This document shows, in pieces, positions 24,427 to 38,290 of a stretch of 64,000 nucleotides of DNA. This DNA comes from Eriocheir sinensis (lineage: Eukaryota; Arthropoda; Malacostraca; Decapoda; Varunidae). Positions within the stretch are counted from its first letter, which is position 1. The number at the start of each line of letters is the position of its first letter. Below the pieces are notes generated by a model that was given only the letters and a program-made list of their open reading frames with translations, was not told the DNA's origin and searched no databases. The position numbers were made by a program, and so were the translations under genes. The stretch covers positions 22,401,717-22,465,716 of the forward strand of contig NC_066515.1 in assembly GCF_024679095.1 (NCBI RefSeq), read 5' to 3'.

Positions 24427-24729
24427 AGGCTCACTTTGCAAATGTGTCTCATCACGCAATTGTTTTTCATTTCACTTTGTTTTGTTGTGAATATTTGTGT
24501 GTAGTTTAGTGCGCCGTGAGTCTGTTAGTGCGCGAAATTAATGTAGTTTTTCTTTTAGCAATTTTATGTTTGGTGTCTAATATTTATCATTATAGAGACG
24601 GGTGCAACTTGATGTAGCTTTCACGCTAAATAATATCTCCAATTAACTAATTAGATAAAACTGTCATTTTCAGATCAAGTGTTCGTTCCCAAACATATAT
24701 GAATAGAAAAATTATAGTTTTCGTTTATA

Positions 24730-24733
<4 letters not shown>

Positions 24734-24826
<93 letters not shown>
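24734..24826. repeat. (AG)n microsatellite, 93 bp
   Basis: Uninterrupted AG. Confidence 0.95.
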
Positions 24827-24827
<1 letters not shown>

Positions 24828-24990
24828 CATTTTTTTATGGCAATGTCCCTTTTCACGTCTTTTCAACCTTACGTTTTTCTTAAGCTTACTCTGCCTCCTC
24901 CTCCTCCTCCTTGCATGTGGCTAATAACGGATATGACCAAGAAACGCAAATATGTAGGTCACTCATACAAAAAATACACTGGCCCTTTGC

Positions 24991-25033
<43 letters not shown>
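24991..25033. repeat. (TG)n microsatellite
   Basis: 43 bp of TG. Confidence 0.9.
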
Positions 25034-25034
<1 letters not shown>

Positions 25035-26530
25035 CAGCGCTGGTTTTAGTGCCCTGTTAGTTAATCGGAATGTCTCTCTCTCATCATTCTAATGTGTTGT
25101 ATATAACTGCATTTGATTTTTCACTTGTATGAACTCATTCAAAAGTATTTTCATAATTTTCACTTGTTATCATTATTTATTTTTAGCTTCATTCGATCTC
25201 TCCATTATACGATTTTTTTTGTCACTTAGTATCCACTCCTAATAATGTAGTTTCCCTGGGTTAGTTCTATGAAAGTCCAGTTCGGTCTGTCTGTCTGTCT
25301 GTGTGTCTGTCTGTCTGTTTCCATTTCGTTCTCTCCCTCGGTCCGGACGCGTGAGAGCCACCAGGTTGCAGGCGGGAAAGTGGCGCACAGGAAGTACAAC
25401 AACAATCACCTCGACATAAGTAGTAGAGAGGAGACGCGCCGCACGCCGGACGGAGGAAAGCCGGCCGCCGCGACACACACCCCGGCGCGCTAACCGTCCA
25501 CGGCACAACACGTATACCAACCAACCCCCGTAACAGGTGGATGTGTAGAGGCGCGGATACGACGAGCTAGATCCAGTAGGGTTGTGGTAAGGAGTTCGTG
25601 AGGTTACTGTCTTAATGAGTTCATCAGGCACAGAACACATAGCAACCTCCAAAATAGTATAAAATAGAACGGGGGAGTATGATAGAGATTTGTGAGTTTG
25701 CGGTTTTAAATTAATGTGCTACTCAGACACAGACACGCGTAGCAACCCTCCCGGAACAGCGTAAAACGAATGGGTATGTAATGATCGAGGATGATACGTA
25801 TATACTCGACAAGATTTTGATCAGGGATTCGCGACTTTGCTGCCTCACTGTGGTACTCAAACACACATCACAGTAACCGCGGCACATAGTAACTGAATTT
25901 GAAGTGGAAAACGGGAAAAATATTGAGATGTTTTTGGTGGACGACATGAAACTAGAGAATCGATTTTAGGAAGTACTTCTTGGTTTAATGTTACTCGAAT
26001 ACAACACTCAAAACTAAAACCTGTTCAACATAAAAGACATCAAGAAGGCTAAGGAGGGCAGAAGAAAGTACAGCACAGACGACCAATAGCGGCGATAGTG
26101 GATAAAAAGGAAGTTGTTTATAGGATGGCAAATGGCTTTACCCCCTAACCCGAGACACTAACCGCGGGACCGACAGTACAAAGCAGATAAAGGAGTTGGA
26201 AGGGGGAAGAGGAGGGGAATTATCGGCTGAGGGTACGTGGGAATCAAGGAAGTTATAGAAGACGATATATTTCCTTGTCTAGTTTTAGGGAGATAAATGA
26301 CGTGTAATTAAATAACGAGAAGAGGATTGAGGGTATGGAAGCGTGCCGTCGAATCGTACTTGATAAAATTTGCTTCGTGTTTCTGTTATAATCTAAGTTA
26401 CGCGTTTTAAGGGTACGCGGTGGTTGCAATTTTTTTTGGTCGTGAAAGAGAAAGTCGAAGATAACCAATAAGTCGAACGTGATGGATTGTAATTGGTTAA
26501 GTGAGTGACTGTGTGATTGTATGTGTATGT

Positions 26531-26686
<156 letters not shown>

Positions 26687-26826
26687 GAAAGGAGGTAACG
26701 GCGGAGGAATGAAGGGTGAGGCGGAGGAGAAAGCTGACGTGTACGGTAGACTGTCTTGATGGCGTTCACAGCAGCGGAAAATTAATATGTCACCTCCACC
26801 TTTTGGGGTCTGCACGTACTGTTAAA

Positions 26827-26859
26827 ACACACACACACACACACACACACAGACACACA

Positions 26860-26906
<47 letters not shown>

Positions 26907-26920
26907 AGACACACACACAC
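26827..26920. repeat. (AC)n with AGAC interruptions
   Basis: AC repeats regularly interrupted by AGACAC units. Confidence 0.93.
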
Positions 26921-27159
26921 GCCATTTATTTATATTGTTGCGCTTCCCTTCGAGTGTTTGGTCACGTTCATGCCAGTGTTTGTATTCGCTGTTAGTAGGT
27001 GTGACCACGTTAATTAAGAGCACGTGTATACAGGTGTGGTGACGGGGGGAGGCGTGAAGCAAAACAGACAGGTAACTCGCCCGCTAATTAATTAACAGGT
27101 AACACGTATACTCGGGGAGGAAGAAAACCAACCTCACACTCAGTCACTCACACTCACAC

Positions 27160-27161
<2 letters not shown>

Positions 27162-27223
<62 letters not shown>
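27162..27223. repeat. (AC)n microsatellite, 62 bp
   Basis: Uninterrupted AC. Confidence 0.94.
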
Positions 27224-27227
<4 letters not shown>

Positions 27228-27329
27228 GTAAGTGAAAGCTTGATGAACAGGTGTGGTTTGACGTCCTGTCGGTAAAATTAGAGGTAATATGTTGACAGGT
27301 GTGGTTCGGGAAATCATTGACCATTAAAG

Positions 27330-28740
27330 TTAGGGTACGAAGGAGGGAAGGAAGGAAGGAGAAAGGGGAAGAGGGATGTAAGGGAAAGAAAGAGAGAAGG
27401 GAAGGAAGGAAGGAAGGAACGAAGGAAGGAAGGATGGAAGGAGAGAAGGAAGGAGGGAAAGGAAAGGAAAAGAAATGAAGAGTGCAAAGAAGGAAGGGAA
27501 GAAGGATGAAGATAAGGAAAGGAAAATAAAGAAAGAAACGAAGGAAGGAAGCAATAAAGGAAGGAAAGAAAGGTATGAGGGACAAAATAATAATGAGACT
27601 AGAATGAAAAATAAACAGCTATAAAAATAAGAAAAAAAAATCATCAAAGCAAGTAGAAGAGAGGACAAAAAATAGGAGCCAGAGAAAAAAAAACAAGCTA
27701 GGACTTCCACGAAAACAAGACCAAACAAAAGGGAAGTGAAGAAAAGAGAAATAACAGACTTGAGAAGGAGAGAATTAGTACAAGGAGAAAATAGAGGATT
27801 TATAGGTAGAGAAAAAAAATGATAATAAAATGTAAGAAATTTAAAGAATATCCACACAAAATGGGAGACTATATTTATAAAAGGAAAGGAGAGAGAGATA
27901 TACAGATTTATGATGGATGTAAGCATTGCCAAACTGAAGAAAATTGCAGAAAGATACAAATACTGACGAAAGGGAAGACAGAAATAGAGAGAGAAAACAT
28001 GTAGATTATGAAGAAAGTGGGACAAGAGAGAACAAGGGAAGAAAGAAGCACGAAGAGAAATGACGTTATGGAGACGAGAATAGCGAGTTAGTGAAAGGAA
28101 GACACAACACACGAATTGAGGGAAAGGAAAGACGAGAGTAAAGAAGAAAACGAAACTAAGTAGAGTAATAGAGAATAGAAAATGGAGAGAGTAAACTTAG
28201 GAAGAGTAAGAGAGGAAGGAGTAAATTGTAACATGGATAGAATATAAGGAGGAAGGAAGAAAGAGAAGAGGAGACACGGAAGACAGGAAGATCAGGGAGA
28301 TAACTAAACTGATTGGAAGGAAACGAAGGAGATAAACAGATAAAATAATTGGAATCGTGAAAAGGGAGGGGAGGGTAAGAAAAGAAGGGAGTGACGGGGA
28401 GAGAGAGGGAGAAGAAAGGAAGCTGAAGAAGAGGAAGGGAGATTAAGGGAGAGAGAGGTGAGAACAGGGAGGAATAGGAGAGAGAAAGAAAGTTATGACT
28501 GTGAAAAGAGAAAAAGGAAGAGAGGAAACACGACGAAGGGAGACAGTGGAGAGAGAGATAATGGCAAAGGAAGGAAGAGGAGAAAAGAAGAGGGAGTAGA
28601 GGATAAAGGGAATGAGACTAAGGGAAAAAAATGTAATAGGGAGGAAGAGAGTGAGATAAAAAGAGAAGGGGAGGAAGGAGGAAGCAGGGAGTGGAGAGAG
28701 ATGGGGGGAGGGGGAGCGGGGATGGGTCTGCCTGGTACGT
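27330..28740. other. GGAA-rich one-sided purine tract
   Basis: 1.4 kb of nearly pure A/G on the plus strand, with GGAA/GAAG tetranucleotide arrays at 27333-27460. It opens a 260-codon minus-strand frame of F, L and S that I reject as coding. Confidence 0.65.
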
Positions 28741-29977
28741 CTAGCATTATGTTCGGTCACGGTGTTTCGTCACGGTAACAAGGGAATAAGGACACGGCAC
28801 TCAGGAGCTTAGAGGGGAAATGATGCGTGGGGTGCGGGTGTGTGCGTGTGTGTGTGTGCGTGTGGGTGGGTGGGTGAGTGTATGTGGGTGTGATTTTGTT
28901 TACCTGTGTTTAATTTCGTTTGTTATTTCACTCCTTAAAAAAAAACTGAGGCCAAGACAATATTAAAAGACGAGAGGAACGGTGAAACTTAATGACTTGT
29001 TGACGGATATAACGTTGACATTTATACGTTAACGAGGTGGCTTACGAAAGTGACATAGCGGTTTTTTGTATAGAGTCGGTCACCGCGCGTCATCCCAACA
29101 CACCGACAAACACCTGAATGTTATGTAATGAATAGCAGTGTGGGCGAATACTTAAAAATCAGACTTAATAAGTGATAATCAGATATACGATTTGACAAAC
29201 AGACACTCGCACAAATACACACACACTCGCGCGTGCAAATAATCACGAATAACCGAGCAGCCTATTCTTTGACCCGTAAATAGCGTGCTTAATGAAGTGA
29301 TCTGGTTGTAATTACGCTAATGAGTGATGTGTTTTGGGTAACGGCCGGATGATACAACAACAGGCTTACGATCAAAGAGTGAATACTTAACGTCATAATC
29401 GGATGTGTTTCTACGAATATAACGAAGCGCCTAATAAGCTAAGCCCGTGTCGAGGGATTGTTTTTGTTGATGTTTGTTATTCGCGGAACTGTTAATTTGT
29501 GAAGTGATGTAGGATTGGTGTGTTTGAGTATTTTCCTGGGGTTTAACTGTTTTCCCTGATAAATTTTCCCCTTTGATCTATATTTTCCCAATGGTTTTCT
29601 CGATCTAGGTGACTCTTTAGTGCTAACATATGGCAAATCGCTTTTATAAGGCTTTTTGTATTAATTAGTTCTTTAAGTGTTTTGCTTGCCACGTGTTGTA
29701 AAAGAGAAATGAATAAGGTAGATTTGTTTGATAAAATATACCGTGAAGCATGAACTCATTTCTGAAGTCATGAAGAAAAGGATTTAGAAGGTTCTTAGCG
29801 ACGCATTATTCTTTTTCGCACTGTCTTATTTACGTACAGTAGAGGAGGTAGCTAAAAAAAATAAGCCTGCTGTCTGTACGCATCGAAAATTCTTATTGTG
29901 TGCCGTTATCTCACATTTCTAACGCTATCTATTGACCTATTTCAAGAAGAGCGTATCAAGACACCTCTCCAACCGAA

Positions 29978-30092
29978 ATTGACCTCTCTTTTGGCTACTC
30001 TTTTGTCTTTTATGGGAGCGGCGAGTAGCGGGCTTTTTTTTTCTTCTCTTTTTGTTGCCGTTGAACCGTTTTCTTTGATGTAAAAAAAAAAA
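29978..30092 (+). mobile_element. SINE-like dispersed repeat, copy 2
   Basis: It shares 'gacctctcttttggctact', 'gagcggcgagtagcgggctt' and a T-rich middle with copies at 50358 and 55895. It ends in 'tttgatgt' followed by poly-A. The shared body with an A-tail and unrelated flanks suggests a short non-autonomous retroelement. No coding capacity or pol III boxes are evident. Confidence 0.65.
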
Positions 30093-30862
30093 TCAAGAAA
30101 ATATTTAGCATGAGGCTTTTAGGAGTGATTTGTTCTCTTGGTATTTCATCCGCCACCTGTCGCTGAGGAAAGGTAAACAGTGGGTGAATACATTGAAGAA
30201 GCGTTCCCCTGTAAGCCACGTCTCCCATCTCAGAGGAGTTATAAAAAATATCATCACCACATTGCAAAGGGTTGGATTCTGCTTGAAGTAATAAAACTTA
30301 ATCTCCCTTAAAACCACATATCAAGGAGCAGAGATGACTTCCATAACACTGATAAACATATGAGGAAATTGCGCTCATAACCACATCAATGAACAGCGCG
30401 GAATTCCTGATCATACAGTAGATTGCGCGGGAGGACACAGACGGCGCCGCGCAGGGAAGCAATAACTGTAAGACTCGCAGGCATTGGTACTTTTGTTTGC
30501 CTTGGCGGCGTGGGTTCGAAGGCAAGGGTACGGTGGTGTTGAGATCGCATATATGGCGGTGATGGATTTTCATGTTGTGGTTCGTAAAGTTGCGTAATGA
30601 ATGTTTGTTGTTGTTTGTGTTGTGTTGTGTTGTGATGCTTGTGTTTTTAAGTACGGTATGTGTTGTGATTCATATGCTTTTTTTTTTTTTTTAGGATTGT
30701 ATTGTTCTTTGTGTTGCTTATTACGTTGTCTGTATTGTTGCCTTTCTTCTGTTGCATCAATTAGCTCTTTATTTATTTATTTGTTTACTTAATGTCTTTC
30801 TGGCCATGAATCAAGACTTTAAATCACACAGGTGGATGCGGAAAGACACCTGACCACCATTG

Positions 30863-30865
<3 letters not shown>

Positions 30866-30899
<34 letters not shown>
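30866..30899. repeat. (AC)n microsatellite
   Basis: 34 bp of AC. Confidence 0.88.
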
Positions 30900-30901
<2 letters not shown>

Positions 30902-31232
30902 CATTATATATACAGAGAGTCCCGTTGAAGAGGCTGTCCTACCCAGATTAGCACTCGAAGAAAGGAAAAGAGGAAAAGTTGATAATAGTGATGGATAGAA
31001 GAGAATTAAAAGAAGAGTTTTAATATAGGCAAATAAATAAAGAGTAAAAAAGGAAGGAGGAAAAAAAAGAAAGATGTCGTGGGCGCAAGTAATGGTGGCA
31101 GGCCTAACAATAACCATAAACAACAATTAAAGACTCTCACAGCGAATAGAAAAGAAAAAAAAGTAAGGTCAGAGAAGCCCTTTTAGGCGAAGCGATCCGG
31201 CAGAAAAAAACAACTATAAATAAGAACTTCCG

Positions 31233-31283
31233 TTACTACTACTACTACTACTACTACTTCTACTACTACTACTACTACTTCTA
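31233..31283. repeat. (ACT)n microsatellite
   Basis: ACT triplets with two TCT interruptions. Confidence 0.88.
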
Positions 31284-32800
31284 CCATCGGAAACATCGAG
31301 GGCCCCGCTACTCTCCCTGCAGGGGTTTACGCCGCGCTGTGAGGGCCAGACGGCGGGTGGGCAGCGGGTACTCGAGGCCCGGCTTTGTTTAGGGCCCAGC
31401 GAAGTGTTTGCGGGGCTTTGTTTGTCCGGCGTCGCCCCACGGACTGACGGGACCACGGGGCGAGGCGGCGACGGGGACTGTATACTTGTAGCAGAGTCGA
31501 GGCGGGGACTTTCTATTCTTTATTTATGGTGTCGCAGGAGGGAAAGCAACGGGAACTTTAATATCATTGTTAACGATTTGATGACTGGCGGCACATAGGA
31601 ACGGGACAGTGGATCGTATACTTGTAGCAGTGGAGTTCAAGGATTTAGATAACGCAGAATGTTAATGTATTGGGGACTTAGGAGTTGTTCTTGTAGTAGT
31701 GTGAGCCCGGCGATTTCAAGGTCTTCGTATCTGTAAAACTTTAGCGTCAAGACCTAGAGGGTGATAATGACTGACAACAGGGCAGGAGGTGGTAATGAGC
31801 TAGCATGTATTAATCTTATAGTATTGAAGCGACAAGTAACATCTAGTTTTGGTTTTGAGAGAGACTGAGGACCTGACAACTGGGATTTTTTTCTATTGAC
31901 AGGAACTATGCGACTTTCGGGAAGGATGACGGGGATTGAAAGAGATGATGTGCAAGGCGAGAACAATAAGAGTTAGAAGAACAATAAAAACGGGAAGACA
32001 TCAAGGAGCGCGGGTTGCCTGAGACACTCGGCGGCGGTGACTAAATAAGACTCATTTGAACAACATGTTGATACAGCCATTTTTTCTTTGTTTTATGTGA
32101 CCGTTACTCTTCGTGATGCTGGAATTGACGGCACACACACACACACACACACACACGTTCAAAGATACCCAGGACGGTTAAAATAAGGTCGAACTACAGT
32201 ATTTCTCTCTTAGTAATAATAATAATAAAAATGTAAATAGTAAATGATCAACATACTCGTTATATACCCGTCATTTCTCAGTTCTGCCTCACTAAGACCA
32301 TACACATTAACGCTTCACTGCACATATTCCCCTCCTCTTCATCGCCCGTGTCACAATATTGTAGCTATCTCGACACGACTAACAGCTGCACTTTTCACTA
32401 ACGCGGCAAGGGGGAAAGGTCTGTGAGGGAATAATTACTTCATTCTTCTTTCGTGTCTCCTAGCATTTTTTACTGTCCTTCGTTCACTTCTGTCTCGCTG
32501 TCTCTTGTGTGCGTCTCCCTTTCCACTCATCCGCGCCGGGAAATGTGATTCTGGCGCAGTGTTTATTCAGACGTGAGCTGGTAAATGTTGCATGCACGGT
32601 GACGCGGGTTTGTGGCAGTGATGAACGCCACTGGATGCTGCTCATAATGCTCGAGTCGGGATGGGAAGGTAATATATAGTCAAGGGATGCCTGTGTTTGT
32701 AGCATGTGTATTGGGAAGGCAGAATATGGCGATGCGTGAGGAGTGAGAGAAATTGGAAAACATGAAGAAAATCGTTTAGGAATAGAAGGGAGTGGAAGAG

Positions 32801-33120
32801 TTAGGGATACAGTATGGTAGTGAGTGGGAAGTTAAACGAATTGGAAAAACATTATGAAAAAGGAGGGAAATGTAGTCTTGGGGAAGGGATATCTTGAAGG
32901 GATGGCTGAGAATAAAGTGTAGGGGTGAAAGGCAATGATTTGAACTCGTTAGAAAGTGTTAAGGATACAGTAACTATGGTAATGAGTGGGAAGTAAAACG
33001 AATTGGAAAAAAAACACCATTATGAAAAAGAAGGGAAATGAAGTCTTGGGGAACTGAAATCTTGAAGGGACGGTTGTGAATGAAGTGTAGGTGTGAAAGG
33101 AAATGATTTGAACTCGTTTT
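32801..33120. repeat. Two-copy tandem repeat, 160 bp unit
   Basis: The units share 'gagtgggaagt', 'aaacgaattggaaaaa', 'agtcttgggga' and 'atgatttgaactcgtt', with scattered substitutions and small indels. An older duplication than the 10233 array. Confidence 0.88.
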
Positions 33121-33593
33121 AAAAAGACTTACGTAAACGAGTACCAAGGACGGTGTTGGTAATAATAAAAAAAATAACAAGTGCCAGAAAATGATGAATG
33201 TTGCATGAGTGACGGACGAGCAAGCAGTAAAAGTGAAATGCATTACGTTAGTATTTGCATCAGAGGAATGAAACGTAAAATCGGTAGAAGCAACTGGAAA
33301 ACGGCATGAAAACTAGAATGAAGAATAACAGGAGTAACTCGTAGCGAATATAATGAAGACACCAACATTTAGAGGTGAACAAAGGCTATGTATATGAAGA
33401 GATAAGTGGAATGCAAGGAATGCTTAGGGGGAAAAAAATATACAATGAGTGAGCGCTGTTGAGTTAAGCGAGAAGAATGAGAGTCGGTTGGGGCGCTAAG
33501 AGAGAGGTAGACAATGATTTGCTAAAAAGGAAATTAATATAATCAACGATAATGAAGGGGGAACAGATGGGAAAGTGTACGTGAGTGTGTCTA

Positions 33594-33717
<124 letters not shown>

Positions 33718-34457
33718 TATGATGAAGTGGCAAATATACAAAAAAATGAAAACAAGAGAATAACAGCGGGCAATGAGAAGTCAAGAAGGAAGAGGACAAA
33801 AAAAAAATGGAGGGAGGAGTAGGAAGAGGCGAAGGAAGAAGAGGAAGAGGGGAGAAGGAGGAGGAAGAGGAAGAAGGGGTGACAGAGGAAAAGGAGGAGG
33901 AGGAAGGCCGGTCGGAGTCTGGCTGGGTCATCCACCCGAACAGTTATCTCAACAAAGTGGAGGACAAGCCCTCATAAACTCCATGTCCAGCTCCTCCTCC
34001 TCCTCCTCCTCCTCCTCCAGCTAGTAGCCATTCTATCCTCCCATTTCACTAAGCAAGAAGACTCCACTCCTCCCACCCCCTCAAGCCCCCATGTCCACAC
34101 ACCAACATAACGAAACACACGATATCACACGAACATTTCCAGTACACGGGCATTACGAAACACAAGGTCACTACATTTCCTTAAGCTAACCTGAGTCACC
34201 CACCACCTCTCACTCACTCTCACAGCCCGCAGCTCAATGCAAGGCCTAGTCCGGGGCATCACAGCGTTTGTAAATGGTTGGTTGTCGCAGCACGCCGCCG
34301 ATATGAACACCCCGCGGGCGATGAGGCGAAACGGTCTTGTCTAGTTAGGTTCTGAGGCGCCGGGATGGGAATCGGTACGGCTTTGTCAGTTGGTATTGCG
34401 TTTACACTCGTATGAAGGAATGAAGCAATGATTATACCTATTGTATCGCGTGTCTCG

Positions 34458-34459
34458 TT

Positions 34460-34499
<40 letters not shown>
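34458..34499. repeat. (TG)n microsatellite
   Basis: About 42 bp of TG. Confidence 0.9.
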
Positions 34500-34732
34500 G
34501 TGCCCCCTGTCGGTCTGTGTGTTGCCTACTGTCGGCGCGTCCTGTGTACCGGTGCAGGACAACATAGCGCCTTTACCTGGCCGCTCTGCCCGCACCTTTG
34601 CACCTACGCCCACCCACCTGTCGCCCTGCAGAAAGGTGAATCGCAGCTTTTGTTACACTGGAGGGGAGGGAAGAGTACTGGCTACACGGCGGCTTCAAGA
34701 GGAGTAGGGGATAAGGAATGAAAAGAGATGGA

Positions 34733-34985
34733 GAGAGGAATGAAAGAACCAGTTATGTGACCGTAGTCCTTCCGTAGCGCCTCCAGCAGTATATAAGGAT
34801 GAGAACTTGCCACATGGAGACCAGTAGAGAGACAAGATAAAAGAGAAACCGAGAGGAACCAAAGAATCAGTTTTGCGACCCTAGTCCTTCCGTAGCGCCT
34901 CCAGCAGCATATAAGGATGAGCACTTGCCACATGGAGACTTCAGTAGAGACAAGATAAAAGAGAAACTGAGAGGAACCAAAGATC
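34733..34985. repeat. Tandem repeat, 118 bp unit, just over two copies
   Basis: Units start 'gagaggaa' at 34733, 34851 and 34969 (partial). They share 'cctagtccttccgtagcgcc' with one variant, 'tataaggatgag' and 'cttgccacatggaga'. Confidence 0.9.
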
Positions 34986-36049
34986 CACTTACAAGACTCC
35001 AGCTCCTCGATAGCACCCCAATATTGACCCCCAGTAAAGAAGCCCTTTTGCCTCAACTCCTTCCCCTCGCTGGCCGGGGTCTGGGTCCCTCTAAACACTC
35101 ATTCAGCCGGGAAGAATGTGTACCCAATTCCCCAACGCTTCAATGACCCGCCTCACATTGTGTCTGTAAAATCCCCGGACCAAACATACAGCATATGGTC
35201 CCGCGTCCGCCTTTGAGATCTCCACCCGTCACCGTATACACTCTCCTCTCTCTCTTTCCTCTTTCGCTCTTCCGTGCCCCTGTTTATCCATCTCCCCGCC
35301 TCCCCGTCTCCCCCCCCTTTAAACCAGCCCGCCTTTTCACTCCCCGGATTCTGTGTATTTAAGGACACGTGTAAAAATGTTGATTGGCTGCTTGGCCTGT
35401 CAGCGGTTTGTCTTTTGTAGGGGCTTGCGTTGGAGGGGACGGGGAGGCTGCGAGGGGAAACTGAGGAGAGAAAGGAAGGGGTCGGAAGGCTCTGTAAATG
35501 GAGGGGTGAAAGGGAGGGGCGCGAGAGGTTATAACAGGGTGGAGGAAGAAGGGGGTTAGGGGGTTGGGGGTTGTAATGAGGGAGTGGAGGAAGGGAAAGA
35601 GGGAGGGAACTGCATGTGAGGAGGAATGGTGTGATTAAGGGAAGGGGAGTGAGGAAGAGATAAATAAAGAGGGGGAGAAAAGGGACAGGAAGAATAAAGA
35701 TAAAAAAGAGGAAATAAGAGGGAGACAAAAAATAGACCAAATGAAAGGAAGTGAATGGAGGAAAAGAGAGGCAGGGAGAAAGATAACATAAAAGATTAGG
35801 GAGAGAACTGGAGGAGTGGAGGGAAATGGAGAAAAGTGGAGAGAGGAAAGTAGATGATACGTCAACACAAGTATAGTGAAAAAAGATGAGGGAGAGAGTT
35901 AGAAGTGGAGGGAAACGGAGGGACTGTAGAGAAGAGGAGGAAGGAAAGGAGAGGGGCACGCCACCACAAGAGGAGAGAAAAAGAAAGGATGAGGGAGACA
36001 AGTGGATGAAGTGGAAGGAAGTGGAGGGAGGGAGGGAGGGAGGGTGGTG

Positions 36050-36670
36050 GAGGGCCGGCCAGCACACGCACGTTCGGAGGACTTCTGCCCCGTCACACTC
36101 TGTAGCTCCAGCGCCATTAATTGCCAGCGAGCGAAATTGCAGGGGCAGCAGCGCTCCGGGACGGCGGCCATGACAGTGGCTGGGAAAACATAATTGTGCC
36201 TTCTTTCCCGCGGCGAGCCTGGGGGCAGCTAGCACCATCAGGGCACCCCGCGGGGCTGCCCGGGGCCATGGCGGGGCAGGGGGCGCCAACAATGGGCCTT
36301 TGACGCCCTGACAGCCTGTGGGAACCCTGACCAGCACAGCCTCAGTGGCAGATCCAAGGGAGTGGCTTCTGCCGCCCCTGCCCCTGCTTGCCTGCCCCCC
36401 CACCCCCCCACCCTAAATATTCCTGGTCCGCACCCCAACAGGTGATGCCGCGTCACGCCCGACAGGGAAAAATCCAAATTAATATTATCCACGCTGAGTC
36501 CAGTAGCAGGGGCGGGGCTCCCGGCCTGCCCCCCCGTGACGTCATGGCTCGCAGGGCCAATCATGGGCCGCCGAGGTGTGAGGGCTCCCCAGGGGGCCGC
36601 GAACCCCCTGCTGAGGAGCACAGTAGCTTTTGTTGTTGGCCTTACAAAAGTGACGGCCAATGAACGAGCA
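36050..36670. promoter_or_regulatory. Candidate CpG-rich intronic element
   Basis: A GC-rich island between two purine tracts. It holds two AP-2-type sites, GCCTGGGGGC (36217-36226) and GCCCGGGGC (36258-36266), and a perfect CRE TGACGTCA (36537-36544). It also has a CCAAT box ('gccaatcatggg', near 36557) and 'aaattaatattatcc' (near 36476). It could be an enhancer or internal promoter; no exon is evident. Confidence 0.35.
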
Positions 36671-38039
36671 AAATTATACGAGCCAGTTATTTCTGTGACT
36701 TCTGGAGGATGAAAGGCGCAGGCTGGAGGGGAAGGGGGGGAGGGGCGAGGGACGAGGGGGCACGGAGGGGAGGGGAGGGAGAGGGGAGAGTAGGGGGCAG
36801 CAGTGAGGGCAGGGGTGGTGTGAGGGGGATGACTAGGCATAGCGTGAGGCGAGAAAAAAGAATGACGGAAACAAAATACGTGGCAACGAGGCGGGCAAGG
36901 GGGGGGGGAAGGGAGGCGTGAGGTGGTGAGGGAGGGAGGGAGGGAGAAGAGGGGAGGCAAGTGTGGGTACTGGGTAGGGGGCGAAATAAATAGTAGAAGA
37001 GGGGGGGTGGAGATGTGGCGGGGAGAGGGGAGGAGAAAAACTGGAGGGTTATAGTGAAGGGGAACAGGAGAGGAGGAGAGGGAGTAATGGAGGTAGTGAG
37101 AGGGCAAGGGGAGGGAGGAGGAACATTTGAACGGGACAGATAGGAAGGGAGGAGGAGGGGGCGAGAGAAGTAGTAAGGGGGAGGGGAGAAGACGGGGCAA
37201 GAGAGGGGGGTGGTAGGAACCGACATAGCTTGGTGAACTCAGGACCTCCAACCATGACGAAGACGAGGCAACAGACGCACACCTTAAACGGCACAACACC
37301 TGGCCAAACTTACCGGCCGGGGAGGGTGAAAAGCGGGAAGGGGCGGCGGAGGAGGAGAAAGGGGCGGCCGTCGCGTGATAAAGGGAGGACTATGGAAAAC
37401 AAGATTGGAAAACGCCCCATTGTGAACCCTTAGAAATAAACTTACGGTATATAAAGTTTGAAGTATAAAAGAAGTGCGTGCTGTAACTGACCAAGAAATT
37501 ACAGCGAAGAGGAAATTAAAGGAAAAAATGCCTGGAAGATCGTAAATATAAGAAGACACTTGAACAAAAACGAGTAACGGCCGTAAAAGGTATTAGAAGA
37601 CGTGAAGATATTGAAAGGAAAAGCTTCGTAAAAGTAAATGAAAGCATCGCCGGAGAAAATAGAAATTGTGTGCACGACTTTAGGAAGAAGGAAGAATGGA
37701 AAATAATAAAAGCGGAAGAACGGGAAACTTACATCACCACCAAGAACACAACAACAAACACAAAAAAATCAACCCAAAACAAACGTCCAAAACACATGCC
37801 ATCCCTTCATGCCTCCCTCTTTCACTCCAAAAAAAAAAAGGAAAAAAATAAAAACTCCACCACTGAAAATAATGAAATAAAAACAACAACGAAAACGATA
37901 AAAAAATAACAGGAAAAAAAAGGAAAGTTGGTCAGCCAGTTGGTGTCGTGGCGCCTCAAGTGCTGACGGTCAGGACAAATTATAACCACGCTTCGCTCCG
38001 CTAGAGTGCGCTCAAGTGACTGTGTAATCGAGTGAACGC

Positions 38040-38290
38040 AGAGGGCGAGGGAGATGACGAGGAGGAAGAGGAGGAGGAAGGGAATGGGGTTTGAGAAGAG
38101 GGATGTACACGAGGAGGAGGAAGAGGAGGAGGAGGAGGAGGAGGAGGAGGAGGAGGAGGAGGAGGAGGAGGAGGAGGAGGAAGGGAATGGGGTTTGAGAA
38201 GAGGGATGTACACGAGGAGGAGGCGGAGGAGGAGGAGGAGGAGGAAGAGAAGGAAAGGAATGGAGCTTGAGAAGAGGGGTGCACTTAGGA
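38040..38290. repeat. GGA arrays separating a repeated unit
   Basis: 'gaagggaatggggtttgaga' plus 'agagggatgtacacgagg' occurs twice. A third diverged unit follows ('aatggagcttgagaagaggg'). They are separated by GGA arrays, the longest at 38119-38180. Confidence 0.85.

Noticed and set aside
27330..28112. 260-codon hydrophobic frame resembling a membrane protein
   Set aside because: Phe/Leu/Ser content arises from the GGAA tract; there is no codon or domain support.
35153..36403. 416-codon open frame on the minus strand, the longest in the window
   Set aside because: It is Ser/Pro/Leu/Phe-rich across a purine tract and a GC-rich island, changes character abruptly, and has no recognisable domain.
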